From: Paraburkholderia sp. BCC1884
GTDB taxonomy: Bacteria; Pseudomonadota; Gammaproteobacteria; Burkholderiales; Burkholderiaceae
Assembly: GCF_900996225.1 (NCBI RefSeq)
Contig: NZ_CAAJGL010000011.1
Coordinates: forward strand, 170,533-234,532
Direction: 5' to 3'
DNA length: 64,000 nt
Part shown: one piece after another, positions 1-7,836 of the stretch
Layout: every line of letters begins with the position of its first letter
Position numbering within the stretch: position 1 is the stretch's first letter
The notes under the pieces: generated by a model
What the model saw: the letters and a program-made list of their open reading frames with translations, nothing else
The model's database searches: none
Told to the model about the DNA's origin: nothing
Program-made: the position numbers and the translations under genes

Positions 1-177
1 CCGATCCACCACTGCGGGATCACGCAGATCGCCGTGCATCACGTCTTCACCGTCGACGAGCGGCACGAGGGCCTTCGAGCCCGCTGCCGAGCGCAACGGC
101 GTGCCGCGCGCAACCAGCGCGGCGCGCACGACAGAGCCCAATTGGCCACCGGCCCCACTCAAGGCAATCTTCTTCAT
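1..177 (-). CDS. NAD-dependent epimerase/dehydratase family protein (5' end only)
   Basis: The first 59 residues of a gene that runs off the left edge. It begins MKKIALSGAGGQLGSVVRAA, a Rossmann-fold GxxGxxG dinucleotide-binding motif right at the N terminus, and continues to a DGEDVMHGDLRD stretch typical of extended short-chain dehydrogenases, where an acidic residue follows beta-strand 3. The layout resembles uronate dehydrogenase-like and other NAD(P)-dependent epimerases/oxidoreductases. The substrate cannot be told because the catalytic YxxxK region lies outside the window. The start is the ATG at 175-177. The gene is divergent from nothing nearby; its upstream region holds an imperfect GTTG...CAAC repeat at 222-245 that could be a regulator site. 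Confidence 0.8.
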   Translation of the reverse strand, partial: MKKIALSGAGGQLGSVVRAALVARGTPLRSAAGSKALVPLVDGEDVMHGDLRDPAVVDR

Positions 178-445
178 AACGTTCCTTTACTGCGCCATGC
201 GCGATCTTCTACAACGCATTAGTTGTACGATAACGTACTATCAACGATGCGCGTCCGGATTTCAACCAGGCATTTACCCGGAGAGCATCAACGCTCCTGT
301 CGCGCATTCTCTTTCCAAACAACAACATAGCGCATTTCTATTTATGTGACGTCGTATAACTTGGAGCGGAGAAATGCCATTACTCTGGTTGCGGGAGGCG
401 CCAGCTGACCTCGGCGCCTGCGTCGCAACCTCCACGCTCAATGCA

Positions 446-1267
446 TTACGAACCGATGAATTCCAGCAAGTCGGTATTCACCTTGTCGGCTTCGACGGTG
501 CACATGCCGTGCTGGCCGCCCGGATAGACCTTCAGCGTAGCGTTCTTGACGATCTTCGCCGTCAGCCGGCCAGCCGCGTCGATTGGCACGATCTGGTCGT
601 CGTCGCCGTGCAGCACGAGCGTAGGTACATCGATCTTCTTCAGGTCGTCCGTGTAGTCGACCTCGGAAAACTGCTTGATGCAGTCGTACAGACCTTTGAT
701 CGAGCCGACCATGCCCTGTCGCCAGAACGAATCGATCACGCCTTGCGACACTTTCGCGTTCGGGCGGTTATAGCCATAGAACGGCACGGCCAGGTCCTTG
801 AAAAACTGCGAGCGATCGGCTTCGGTGTTCTTGCGGATGTCGTTGAACACCTCGATCGGCGTGCCGGTCGGGTTGTCGGCGGTTTTCAGCATCAGCGGCG
901 GCACCGCACCGATCAGCACGGCCTTCGCGACCCGCTGCGTGCCGTGCCGGCCGATGTAGTGCGCCACTTCCCCGCCACCTGTCGAATGGCCTACGAGCGT
1001 GGCGTCCTGCAAATCGAGGTGTTCGATCAGCGCGGCGAGGTCGTCGGCGTAGGTGTCCATGTCGTTGCCGTCCCACGTCTGCTCCGAGCGGCCATGCCCG
1101 CGCCGGTCGTGCGCGATCACGCGAAAGCCCTTGTTGCCGAGGAACATCATCTGCGCGTCCCAGGCATCCGCGCTCAACGGCCAGCCGTGCGAAAACACGA
1201 TCGGGCGGCCTTTGCCCCAGTCCTTGTAAAAAATGGTCGTACCGTCTTTCGTCTTGATCGTGCTCAT
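446..1267 (-). CDS. alpha/beta hydrolase (non-haem chloroperoxidase-like)
   Basis: A 273-residue alpha/beta-hydrolase of the cofactor-free chloroperoxidase/arylesterase type, which is the usual length. The oxyanion motif FSHGWP is at about residues 25-30, the nucleophile elbow GHSTGG puts Ser at 95, and the remaining triad members fit Asp224 (GDDDQIVP) and His253 (GGQHGM). DRRGHGRS at about 54-61 is also typical. The start chosen is the ATG at 1265-1267, preceded by an AGGAG ribosome-binding site 8 nt upstream; the reading frame stays open further upstream to about 1753, but that stretch has no family similarity. The family has esterase and peracid-forming activity in vitro; the true substrate is unknown. 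The gene stands alone, divergent from the bd oxidase genes. Confidence 0.9.
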   Translation of the reverse strand: MSTIKTKDGTTIFYKDWGKGRPIVFSHGWPLSADAWDAQMMFLGNKGFRVIAHDRRGHGRSEQTWDGNDMDTYADDLAALIEHLDLQDATLVGHSTGGGEVAHYIGRHGTQRVAKAVLIGAVPPLMLKTADNPTGTPIEVFNDIRKNTEADRSQFFKDLAVPFYGYNRPNAKVSQGVIDSFWRQGMVGSIKGLYDCIKQFSEVDYTDDLKKIDVPTLVLHGDDDQIVPIDAAGRLTAKIVKNATLKVYPGGQHGMCTVEADKVNTDLLEFIGS

Positions 1268-1654
1268 CTGCTGACTCCTCGTGGATGAAGTCTGCCGTTG
1301 CCGGCAGGTGGATGAAACGTGGCATGGCGTGACGCATGACACGACGCACCGGCAAGTGCGTCGGCTAGGACTATCGATTCGAATAGTGGGAAAAATACGG
1401 GAAGACTTGCCGACGGGCGCGCGTGGTTCGGATTTCCGCGCCGGGCGAAGCACTCGCCGCCGACTGCTTGCATGGTAGAAGCAAACGCGCCCTTTAGCCA
1501 GCGAAGCGGCCCCTCGCCGGAATTCGCGCTCCGGCTCTCCGCGCAGGCGGCGATCGACTGCGAGCGCGGCGGCCGCGCCATGCTGCAGCGCGGTCGATTG
1601 ACGCAGTCTGATCGCGCACCGGCACCGCACGCCTGGCGAAGCATTCAGAAAAAC

Positions 1655-1668
1655 TTGATGCCCATCAA
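1655..1668. promoter_or_regulatory. ANR/FNR-type box upstream of cioAB
   Basis: TTGATGCCCATCAA matches the FNR/ANR consensus TTGAT-N4-ATCAA exactly. It lies in the 580-bp gap between the divergent hydrolase and oxidase genes, about 180 bp before the likely cioA start. CioAB and cytochrome bd genes are known targets of FNR-family regulators: ANR represses cioAB in Pseudomonas aeruginosa, and FNR controls cydAB in enterics. The match is seen directly. Whether it activates or represses here is unknown, because no convincing -10/-35 pair is visible around it. Confidence 0.6.
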
Positions 1669-1689
1669 TGGTTTGCGGTCTTGAAATCG

Positions 1690-1718
1690 AAAAACCGCGT
1701 AAAACAAGGCGGTTTTTT
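1690..1718. terminator. terminator-like hairpin with T-tract in the cioA upstream region
   Basis: A perfect 9-bp inverted repeat, AAAAACCGC at 1690-1698 and GCGGTTTTT at 1709-1717, with a 10-nt loop and a run of six T on the plus strand. It looks like a Rho-independent terminator reading in either direction. It sits between two divergent genes, where no terminator is expected, and just downstream of the ANR-type box. It could be a leader attenuator of cioAB or the end of a short untranslated RNA. The rest of the gap (1268-1847) holds no convincing gene. Confidence 0.5.
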
Positions 1719-1847
1719 GACGCACGTGGCGTCGCAGCAAAGAGTTCGACCATCCCCTACTCTGGCGCCATCTGCAAAAACGCAGTGCGCACCGACACCG
1801 GTCGACGCGCGTAGTCCACCCCGGTGGACATCACGCATATCACGCTC

Positions 1848-3272
1848 ATGACCCCCGCACTATCGGCTTTCGATCTCGCCCGCATTCAGTTTGCGTTCAC
1901 CGTTTCGTTTCACATCGTGTTCCCCGCGCTCAGCATCGGCCTCGCCAGTTTCATCGCCGTCCTCGAATGGCGTTGGCTGAAAACCGGCAAGGCGTACTAC
2001 AAAGATCTTTGCCTGTTCTGGTCGAAGATCTTCGCAGTGGCCTTCGGCATGGGCGTGGTTTCCGGCGTGGTGATGAGCTATCAGTTCGGCACCAACTGGT
2101 CGGGCTTTTCCAGTTTCGCCGGACCCATCACCGGCCCGCTGCTGATGTACGAAGTCATGACCGCCTTCTTTCTCGAAGCGGGCTTTCTCGGCATCATGCT
2201 GTTCGGCTGGCAGCGCGTGAGTCCGCGCGCGCATTTCGGCGCCACGCTGATGGTCGCGATCGGCACACTGATCTCGACCTTCTGGATCCTCGCCTCCAAT
2301 AGCTGGATGCAAACGCCGCAAGGCTTCGAAGTCGTGAACGGACATGTCGTGCCGCTCGACTGGTTCAAGATCATCTTCAATCCGTCGTTCCCGTACCGGC
2401 TCGCGCATATGGCGCTGGCGGCGTTCATCGTCGCGGGACTGGTGGTGTCGGCGGTGGGCGCGTGGCATCTGTTGCGCGGAAGGCGCGATCCGGCCGTGAA
2501 GAAAATGTTCTCGATGGCGCTCTGGCTGCTGTTGATCCTCACGCCGATCCAGGCGTTCGTCGGCGATCAGCATGGTTTGAATACGCGTGAATATCAGCCG
2601 GCCAAGATCGCCGCGATCGAAGGGCTGTGGGACACCGAGAAAGGCGGCACCGCGCTGAACCTGTTCGGCATTCCCGACATGCAGGCGGAGACAACGCGCT
2701 ACGCCGTGTCGATTCCGCATCTAGGCAGTCTGATCCTCACGCATAGCTGGGATGGCGAGATTCGCGGCCTCAAGGAATTCCCGCCGCAGGACCGGCCGAA
2801 CTCGACCGTGGTGTTCTGGAGCTTTCGCATCATGGCGGGCCTTGGTGTACTGATGATCCTGATGTCGCTGGTCGCGTGGGTCTTGCGCCGTCGTGAACGT
2901 CTGTTCGAATCGAAGTGGTTCCAGCGCTTCGCGGTGGCCATGGGGCCGACCGGTTTCATCACGCTGCTGGCCGGCTGGGTCACCACCGAGGCAGGTCGTC
3001 AACCGTGGGTCGTGTATGGCGTGATGCGCACTTCGCAGGCCGTGTCGCCGCTAACCACGCAGCAGGTCGGCATTTCACTGATGACCTTCGTAGCCGTGTA
3101 CTTCCTCGTGTTCGGCACCGGCATCTACTACATGCTCAAACTGATGCGCTCGGGTCCGGCACTGCCGGGCCAGACGCCGCACGGCGCACCCCACGACACG
3201 CCGTCGCGTACGCCGAACCAGACTGCGCGCCGCCCGCTGTCCGCCGTCGATCAGATGATCGACGCTGCCTGA
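1848..3272 (+). CDS. cioA: cytochrome bd-type ubiquinol oxidase subunit I (cyanide-insensitive type)
   Basis: A haem-bearing membrane subunit that oxidises ubiquinol and reduces O2 to water. At 474 residues with a short Q-loop it resembles Pseudomonas CioA more than the longer enteric CydA. Visible markers are the haem-ligand candidates His22 (SFHIVFP) and His187 (RLAHMA), the conserved acidic residues in YEVMTAFFLEAGF (about 101-113), the Q-loop start GDQHGLNTREYQPAKIAAIE, and GRQPW near the C-terminal third. About nine hydrophobic segments are seen. An in-frame GTG at 1824 would add eight residues, but family members begin close to the ATG at 1848; neither start has a strong ribosome-binding site. 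It is followed after 35 bp by cioB. Confidence 0.95.
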   Translation: MTPALSAFDLARIQFAFTVSFHIVFPALSIGLASFIAVLEWRWLKTGKAYYKDLCLFWSKIFAVAFGMGVVSGVVMSYQFGTNWSGFSSFAGPITGPLLMYEVMTAFFLEAGFLGIMLFGWQRVSPRAHFGATLMVAIGTLISTFWILASNSWMQTPQGFEVVNGHVVPLDWFKIIFNPSFPYRLAHMALAAFIVAGLVVSAVGAWHLLRGRRDPAVKKMFSMALWLLLILTPIQAFVGDQHGLNTREYQPAKIAAIEGLWDTEKGGTALNLFGIPDMQAETTRYAVSIPHLGSLILTHSWDGEIRGLKEFPPQDRPNSTVVFWSFRIMAGLGVLMILMSLVAWVLRRRERLFESKWFQRFAVAMGPTGFITLLAGWVTTEAGRQPWVVYGVMRTSQAVSPLTTQQVGISLMTFVAVYFLVFGTGIYYMLKLMRSGPALPGQTPHGAPHDTPSRTPNQTARRPLSAVDQMIDAA

Positions 3273-3307
3273 GCCCAACACTTCACTAGCCGCTAGCGAG
3301 AAAGACC

Positions 3308-4315
3308 ATGGACGTAACCGTAGTGTGGGCCGCGATCATCGCATTGGGCCTTTTCATGTATGTGGTGCTGGACGGCTTCGATCTGGGGATCGGCATCGTC
3401 TTCCCATTCTTCCCCGACGAGAAAGAACGCGACCTGATGATGAACACGGTCGCCCCCGTCTGGGATGGCAACGAGACGTGGCTGGTGCTCGGCGGCGCCG
3501 GTCTGTTCGCGGTGTTTCCGGTGGTGTATGCGACCGTGCTCTCCGCGCTGTATCTGCCGCTGATCTTCATGCTCGTGTGTTTGATCTTTCGTGGCGTGTC
3601 GTTCGAAATCCGCGCCAAGGCCAATCGCACGAAGCATCTGTGGGACCTGGCGTTCATCGGCGGCTCGGCGGGCGCGACGTTCTTCCAGGGCATCGCCCTC
3701 GGTGCATTCCTGCAAGGCATCCCGGTGAACCATGGCGTGTATGCCGGCGACGCCTTCGGCTGGCTCACGCCGTTCAGCCTGCTCACCGGACTCGGGCTCG
3801 TGGCGACCTATGCGCTGCTCGGCTGCTGCTGGCTGGTGGCGAAGACCGAAGGCGATCTGCAACGCCGTCTGCATCGCGTCGTGTGGCCGCTTACGCTGGT
3901 GCTGCTCGGCTTCATCGCACTGGTCAGTCTGTGGACGCCGCTGCAGGACCCGACCATCGCGCAGCGCTGGTTCCACGACAACCTGTTCTACCGTCTCCTG
4001 CCGGTGCCGTTCCTCGTGGCCGTGTGCGCGTTCTTCATGTATCGCGCGGTACGGGACCGGCATCACAACACGCCGTTCGCGCTGGCCCTGCTACTGGTGC
4101 TGCTCGGCTACGCGGGACTGCTGGTGAGTCTCTGGCCGTATGCGATTCCGTCGAGCATGACGCTGTGGGACGCGGCCGCGCCGCGCTCCAGCCAGATGTT
4201 CACGCTGGTCGGCGCAGCGGTGATTCTGCCGATCATCATCGCCTATACGACGATGGGTTACTGGGTATTTCGAGGCAAGGTGCGTCATGGCGACCAACAT
4301 CACTATCATCACTGA
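3308..4315 (+). CDS. cioB: cytochrome bd-type ubiquinol oxidase subunit II
   Basis: The 335-residue integral membrane partner of CioA, matching the CydB/CioB length. The N-terminal FMYVVLDGFDLGIG motif (about residues 16-29) and the WDGNETWLVLGGAGLFAVFP stretch (about 53-72) are the CydB signature. About eight hydrophobic helices follow. A GAGAAAG ribosome-binding site precedes the ATG. The last residues are His-rich (HGDQHHYHH), and this tail overlaps the start of the next small gene. Cotranscription with cioA is very likely given the 35-bp spacing. Confidence 0.95.
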   Translation: MDVTVVWAAIIALGLFMYVVLDGFDLGIGIVFPFFPDEKERDLMMNTVAPVWDGNETWLVLGGAGLFAVFPVVYATVLSALYLPLIFMLVCLIFRGVSFEIRAKANRTKHLWDLAFIGGSAGATFFQGIALGAFLQGIPVNHGVYAGDAFGWLTPFSLLTGLGLVATYALLGCCWLVAKTEGDLQRRLHRVVWPLTLVLLGFIALVSLWTPLQDPTIAQRWFHDNLFYRLLPVPFLVAVCAFFMYRAVRDRHHNTPFALALLLVLLGYAGLLVSLWPYAIPSSMTLWDAAAPRSSQMFTLVGAAVILPIIIAYTTMGYWVFRGKVRHGDQHHYHH

Positions 4316-4442
4316 ACGGACGCGCAAGCTGCCCGGCTGGCTCTGGTTCGTCGCGCTATGGTGCTTCGGCGTGGGCTCGGCGATGTCGCTCGGTTTCGCG
4401 TTCAAGCTTCTGATGAATGCGACGTTATTTGCGATCAGATAA
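4287..4442 (+). CDS. small bd-oxidase-associated membrane protein (DUF2474-like)
   Basis: A 51-residue protein starting MATNITIITERTRK. It has one clear hydrophobic helix (about residues 16-45; PGWLWFVALWCFGVGSAM then FAFKLLM) flanked by basic residues. Size, topology and position right after cioB match the DUF2474 family, small single-helix proteins encoded with bd-type oxidases and comparable in role to CydX of E. coli. The ATG at 4287 lies inside cioB, so the two genes overlap by 29 bp in different frames, suggesting translational coupling. Its function in assembly or stability of the CioAB complex is inferred from family context. Confidence 0.75.
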   Translation: MATNITIITERTRKLPGWLWFVALWCFGVGSAMSLGFAFKLLMNATLFAIR

Positions 4443-4797
4443 GCTGGGTTTCGGCACGTTCCGATCTGCTGCGCATAAGCTGCTCGCCCGGGTTTGTGCG
4501 GCTTCAAAAACGGGGTTCGCGGCTCGTCTACCTAGCAAGCCGGAACCTATGCGCGGGAGACCTGCCTTAGACTTGAGCGCGACCGAACGCGACCATCATG
4601 CGGTGCATGGAACGACCCGGCGATCATACAAATAGAACGACAGTGGCGCGGCGAGCCGGAACAGGCGCCGCCGCGCCATCTGCGGGCCTGAGAATCGCGG
4701 GATAGCCGGCAATGATGCGATTCACGAGAATAGAAGTAAAACGAGACCCTGTAACAGCGCGCCGCCCAGGCGCGCAGGCCCGACTCGCGGAGACATC
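4443..4797. other. intergenic region with a long GC-rich hairpin
   Basis: 355 bp between the oxidase operon and the response regulator. No gene is supported. At 4644-4678 there is a perfect 10-bp inverted repeat, TGGCGCGGCG with CGCCGCGCCA, separated by 15 nt. It lacks a T-tract, so it may be a 3' stabilising hairpin or a weak terminator for the cio transcript. The promoter of the response regulator must lie between about 4690 and 4790, but no good consensus is seen. Confidence 0.4.
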
Positions 4798-5541
4798 ATG
4801 AAGTTTCTTGTGGCCGACGACCATGAACTGATCCGGCAAGGCGTCAAAAGCATGCTGCGCGGACTCGACCCCGACGCCCAGTTCGACGAAGCCGATAGCT
4901 GGGAGACGCTCGCCGCAGCCGCGCGCCCGGACGCCGACCACGATCTGGCGATCGTCGATCTGCATATGCCGGGCATGAGCGGCGCTTCGTCGCTCGAGGT
5001 GCTGTTGAAAGCGAATCCCGCGTTACCGTTGGTGGTGTTATCCGCCGAGGAATCGCCCGACGAGATGCGCGCGGTGCTGGCCGCCGGCGCGCTCGGCTTC
5101 GTGCCGAAGCGACAGCCCGCCAGCGTCATGCTCAAGGCGATCGAACTGGTGCTGTCCGGCGGCGCGTATGTGCCGATGGAAGCGCTGAGCCTGCTGGGTT
5201 CGCGCGATGCGCAAGCTGCGCCGGCGCGCGCCGAGGTTGTGCCGGAGTGGTCCGCGCAGCCGGTGGCGCAGGCAACAGCGATCACTGAACCCATCACGCA
5301 GATCCAGGCGCTCCAGCCGCATCAGCAGCACTTGCTGGAGAACCTGTCGCCGCGTCAGCAGGACATCATGCGGCTCGTGCACCGGGGTTGGACCAACAAG
5401 ATGATCGCGCGCGATCTGGGTGTCGCGGAAGGCACGGTCAAGGTGCATCTGTCGGTGATCTTCCGGGCGCTGGGCGTGCACAACCGGTCCATGGCGATCG
5501 CGGTGATCAACGGCTGGCTGGAGGCCGGTAAGACGCTTTAA
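4798..5541 (+). CDS. two-component response regulator, LuxR/NarL type
   Basis: A 247-residue response regulator. The receiver domain (about 1-125) shows the acidic pair Asp7/Asp8, the phospho-acceptor Asp54 in AIVDLHMPG and the conserved Lys in GFVPK. A linker rich in Ala and Gln leads to a LuxR helix-turn-helix (about 178-240; LSPRQQDIMRLV...NKMIARDLGVAEGTVKVHL). The start ATG has a GGAGA ribosome-binding site. It is convergent with the hybrid histidine kinase gene 37 bp away, a plausible cognate partner, though convergent pairs are not always cognate. Target genes are unknown; the neighbouring bd oxidase is one candidate by proximity only. Confidence 0.92.
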   Translation: MKFLVADDHELIRQGVKSMLRGLDPDAQFDEADSWETLAAAARPDADHDLAIVDLHMPGMSGASSLEVLLKANPALPLVVLSAEESPDEMRAVLAAGALGFVPKRQPASVMLKAIELVLSGGAYVPMEALSLLGSRDAQAAPARAEVVPEWSAQPVAQATAITEPITQIQALQPHQQHLLENLSPRQQDIMRLVHRGWTNKMIARDLGVAEGTVKVHLSVIFRALGVHNRSMAIAVINGWLEAGKTL

Positions 5542-5546
5542 AAAGC

Positions 5547-5568
5547 GGCGGCGTCACCCAACACCGCC
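5547..5568. terminator. possible shared terminator between convergent two-component genes
   Basis: GGCGG at 5547-5551 and CCGCC at 5564-5568 can pair, with further weak pairing inside the loop. It lies in the 37-bp gap between the response regulator and histidine kinase stop codons. The plus-strand side is preceded by AAAA, giving a T-tract on the minus strand. Weak but well placed. Confidence 0.35.
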
Positions 5569-5578
5569 CCGGCACCGT

Positions 5579-7510
5579 CTACTTTTGCGGCTCGCTCTGC
5601 GGCGAGATCGGTTGCGACTGGCGGCCTGTTTCGCGCGTCAACGGATTCGCCGCCGACGACTCGACGCCAGCTTTCACGAGCGCGCTTTGCGCTGCATCGT
5701 CCTCCGGCGTGGCGCGCAATGCCGCTGTGGCCACCGCCCGTCCCTTATCCAGTTCCGCCTGCTGCCACAGCATTTCCAGCGTGCGACGCAACCGCGCGGG
5801 CGTGACCGGCTTATGCAGCACAGGAATCCCCTGCAAGGCGAGCGCCGCCAGTTCCGCCGACGCCATATCCCCCGTAATCAGCAATGTCACCACGTTGTCG
5901 TGACCCGCGCGCGTCAGCACATTGCGCACCGCCGCCAGCGCCTGCGCGCCGGTGCGATGATTGGCGAGCTGGTAATCGCACAGGACGGCGTCCGGCACGA
6001 AGCCCTCTTCCAGCGCGACCAGCGCGTCGACCTCGTCGCGTGCGCCTCGCACGCTGCAGCCCCAACGTCCCAACAGACTGGAGAGTCCTTCGAGAATCGA
6101 CGGATCGTCGTCGATACACAGCACGTGCCGCCCTTGCGCCGACGGGCCGCCGGCCACCGCTTCGTTCAGGCTCGCCACGATGCCGCCGACTTCGCCCGCC
6201 TGCACCGGCAAGCGGAACACCGAGCCGCGCCCCGGCGCGGAGCGCAACTGCAACTCGCCGCCCAGCATGCCGACCAGCCGCTTGACCGTCGGCAGACCGA
6301 GACCATGCCCCTGGCGGGCATCGCGTTGTGGATTGGCGACCTGATAGAACTCTTCGAAAACCCGCTCGTGCTCCTCGACGGGAATGCCGATGCCGGAATC
6401 GCGCACCTCGATATAACCGCCCGATGATCGCCCCGCGCGTCGGAAGCCCAGCCAGATCGCGCCCTCTTCGGTATAGCGCACCGCGTTCGACAGCAGATTG
6501 CTCAGCACGCGCTCGAGCAACACAGGATCGTCGTGCACCACCATCGTGGTCGGCGCGATGCGCAGCGCAAGCCCTTTCGCCGCGGCCTGCGGACGATACT
6601 GGCTGCCGACCCGCTCGAACAGTTCGGAAAGCCGGAAATGCAGCCGGATCACCTGGGTCACGCCACTTTCGAGCCTGGCCAGATCGAGCACCTGATTGAA
6701 CAGCTGATTCAAGGCTTCGACGTTGTAGACGATATGTTCGGCAGTCTTCGCGTGTTGCGTGGGCGTGGCCGCCGCGTCGTTGAGCGACGCCGCCAGCAAA
6801 CCGATCGCATGCAAGGGCTGGCGCAAATCGTGACTGGCGGCCGCGAAAAATCGCGTTTTGGCGAGGCTCGCTTCTTCGGCGACGTGTTTTTGCGCCGCCA
6901 GCGACTCCGCCAGATATTGCTGATCGACGCGCGCCTGCACGACTTGCCGGAACAGCTTGCGATAGCTCAGCGCATAGACGTTGATCGCGCAAAAGAAAAA
7001 CGCGAGGACGATGGCGAGAATCGTGCGATCGAAGGTGTGCGAGCCGAAGTGCAGCACGATCGACGGAAACAGCAGGAACGGAATCGCGGTGGAAAAGTTA
7101 AGCAGGTCGAAACCATTCGACATGAACACGCCGGCGGCCAGGGTAACGAGCATCACCGTATGCAGCAGCGGCAAATCCGTTTGCGGACTCTGGAACGCGA
7201 ACCACACCGCGATCCCCGGCATGCTGTAGAGCAGCACGCCGCGCAGCGCGTGCAGATAAATCCAGCCGCGCGGCGAGACGAGTTGCGGATAACGCCGGTT
7301 GCAGATCCACAGCGCGAGACTGGCGCAATTGGTGGCCGCATAAAAACTGAAGCACGCGATGAAAAGCGGCGGCGACGGTATGGTCGGCCAATAGATGCCC
7401 ACCAGGACCGCGATTGAAAACCAGTGCGAAAAGAACGCGATCGGATCCTGCGCGTAGAGCACGCGCACCAGGTCTTCGTCGATTGCACGCTGGATAGGAT
7501 CGGCCCGCAT
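5579..7510 (-). CDS. hybrid sensor histidine kinase with C-terminal receiver
   Basis: 643 residues. The N-terminal part (about 30-185) has six hydrophobic segments and no obvious periplasmic domain, so sensing is probably within or at the membrane. A coiled-coil-like stretch leads to the dimerisation/phospho-acceptor domain with His227 in ASHDLRQPLHA. The ATP-binding domain shows the N box near Asn342 (LLSNAVRY), G1 at about 371 (DSGIGIP) and GHGLGL at about 401. A receiver domain follows with acidic DDD at 467-469 and acceptor Asp512 (VLCDYQLANH). The DLRQPLHA-type H box is shared with NahK/ErcS'-like Pseudomonas kinases, which often act through LuxR-type regulators, in keeping with the convergent regulator gene. 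Signal unknown. Confidence 0.92.
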   Translation of the reverse strand: MRADPIQRAIDEDLVRVLYAQDPIAFFSHWFSIAVLVGIYWPTIPSPPLFIACFSFYAATNCASLALWICNRRYPQLVSPRGWIYLHALRGVLLYSMPGIAVWFAFQSPQTDLPLLHTVMLVTLAAGVFMSNGFDLLNFSTAIPFLLFPSIVLHFGSHTFDRTILAIVLAFFFCAINVYALSYRKLFRQVVQARVDQQYLAESLAAQKHVAEEASLAKTRFFAAASHDLRQPLHAIGLLAASLNDAAATPTQHAKTAEHIVYNVEALNQLFNQVLDLARLESGVTQVIRLHFRLSELFERVGSQYRPQAAAKGLALRIAPTTMVVHDDPVLLERVLSNLLSNAVRYTEEGAIWLGFRRAGRSSGGYIEVRDSGIGIPVEEHERVFEEFYQVANPQRDARQGHGLGLPTVKRLVGMLGGELQLRSAPGRGSVFRLPVQAGEVGGIVASLNEAVAGGPSAQGRHVLCIDDDPSILEGLSSLLGRWGCSVRGARDEVDALVALEEGFVPDAVLCDYQLANHRTGAQALAAVRNVLTRAGHDNVVTLLITGDMASAELAALALQGIPVLHKPVTPARLRRTLEMLWQQAELDKGRAVATAALRATPEDDAAQSALVKAGVESSAANPLTRETGRQSQPISPQSEPQK

Positions 7511-7836
7511 TGAGCGGTCTCCTTGTCGGGCACGGCAAATTCGGTGAGGGGAGCGCGCGGGCGCCCAGGCATGGTGCCGGATTTCAGCGCTGCATTCTGG
7601 TGCAAAGGCGGTATTTCTTCAGATGAATAACGCGCGATTGGCTGGAATAGCGCGATTTTCCGGATGGTTTACCCGGCAGTTTACCCATCAGCTACCACTT
7701 AATCCATATATGACGAATCGCCGGCGCCAACCATACTGGATTCACATTCCAGCGCGGCCGCAACTCTCCAGCGACTCTTCACCGCCTCCCCCGCGAGGCT
7801 CACCGCGCTTCAGCCTTAACCCCTACGGAGGTTTTC
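7511..7836. other. divergent intergenic region with a short direct repeat
   Basis: 326 bp between the minus-strand kinase gene and the plus-strand sigma-like gene. TTTACCC occurs twice, at 7668-7674 and 7680-7686, a 12-bp period that could be tandem half-sites for a regulator. No coding sequence is supported. A good ribosome-binding site (GGAGG) lies just before 7837. Confidence 0.3.

Noticed and set aside
374..1288. A 304-codon plus-strand open frame opposite the alpha/beta hydrolase
   Set aside because: It is the antisense of a gene with a full catalytic triad and family length; the translation is Arg/His/Val-rich and has no domain.
1824..1847. GTG at 1824 as the cioA start
   Set aside because: Possible, but it adds eight residues with no family match; the ATG at 1848 fits CioA N termini. 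No ribosome-binding site favours either, so the call remains open.
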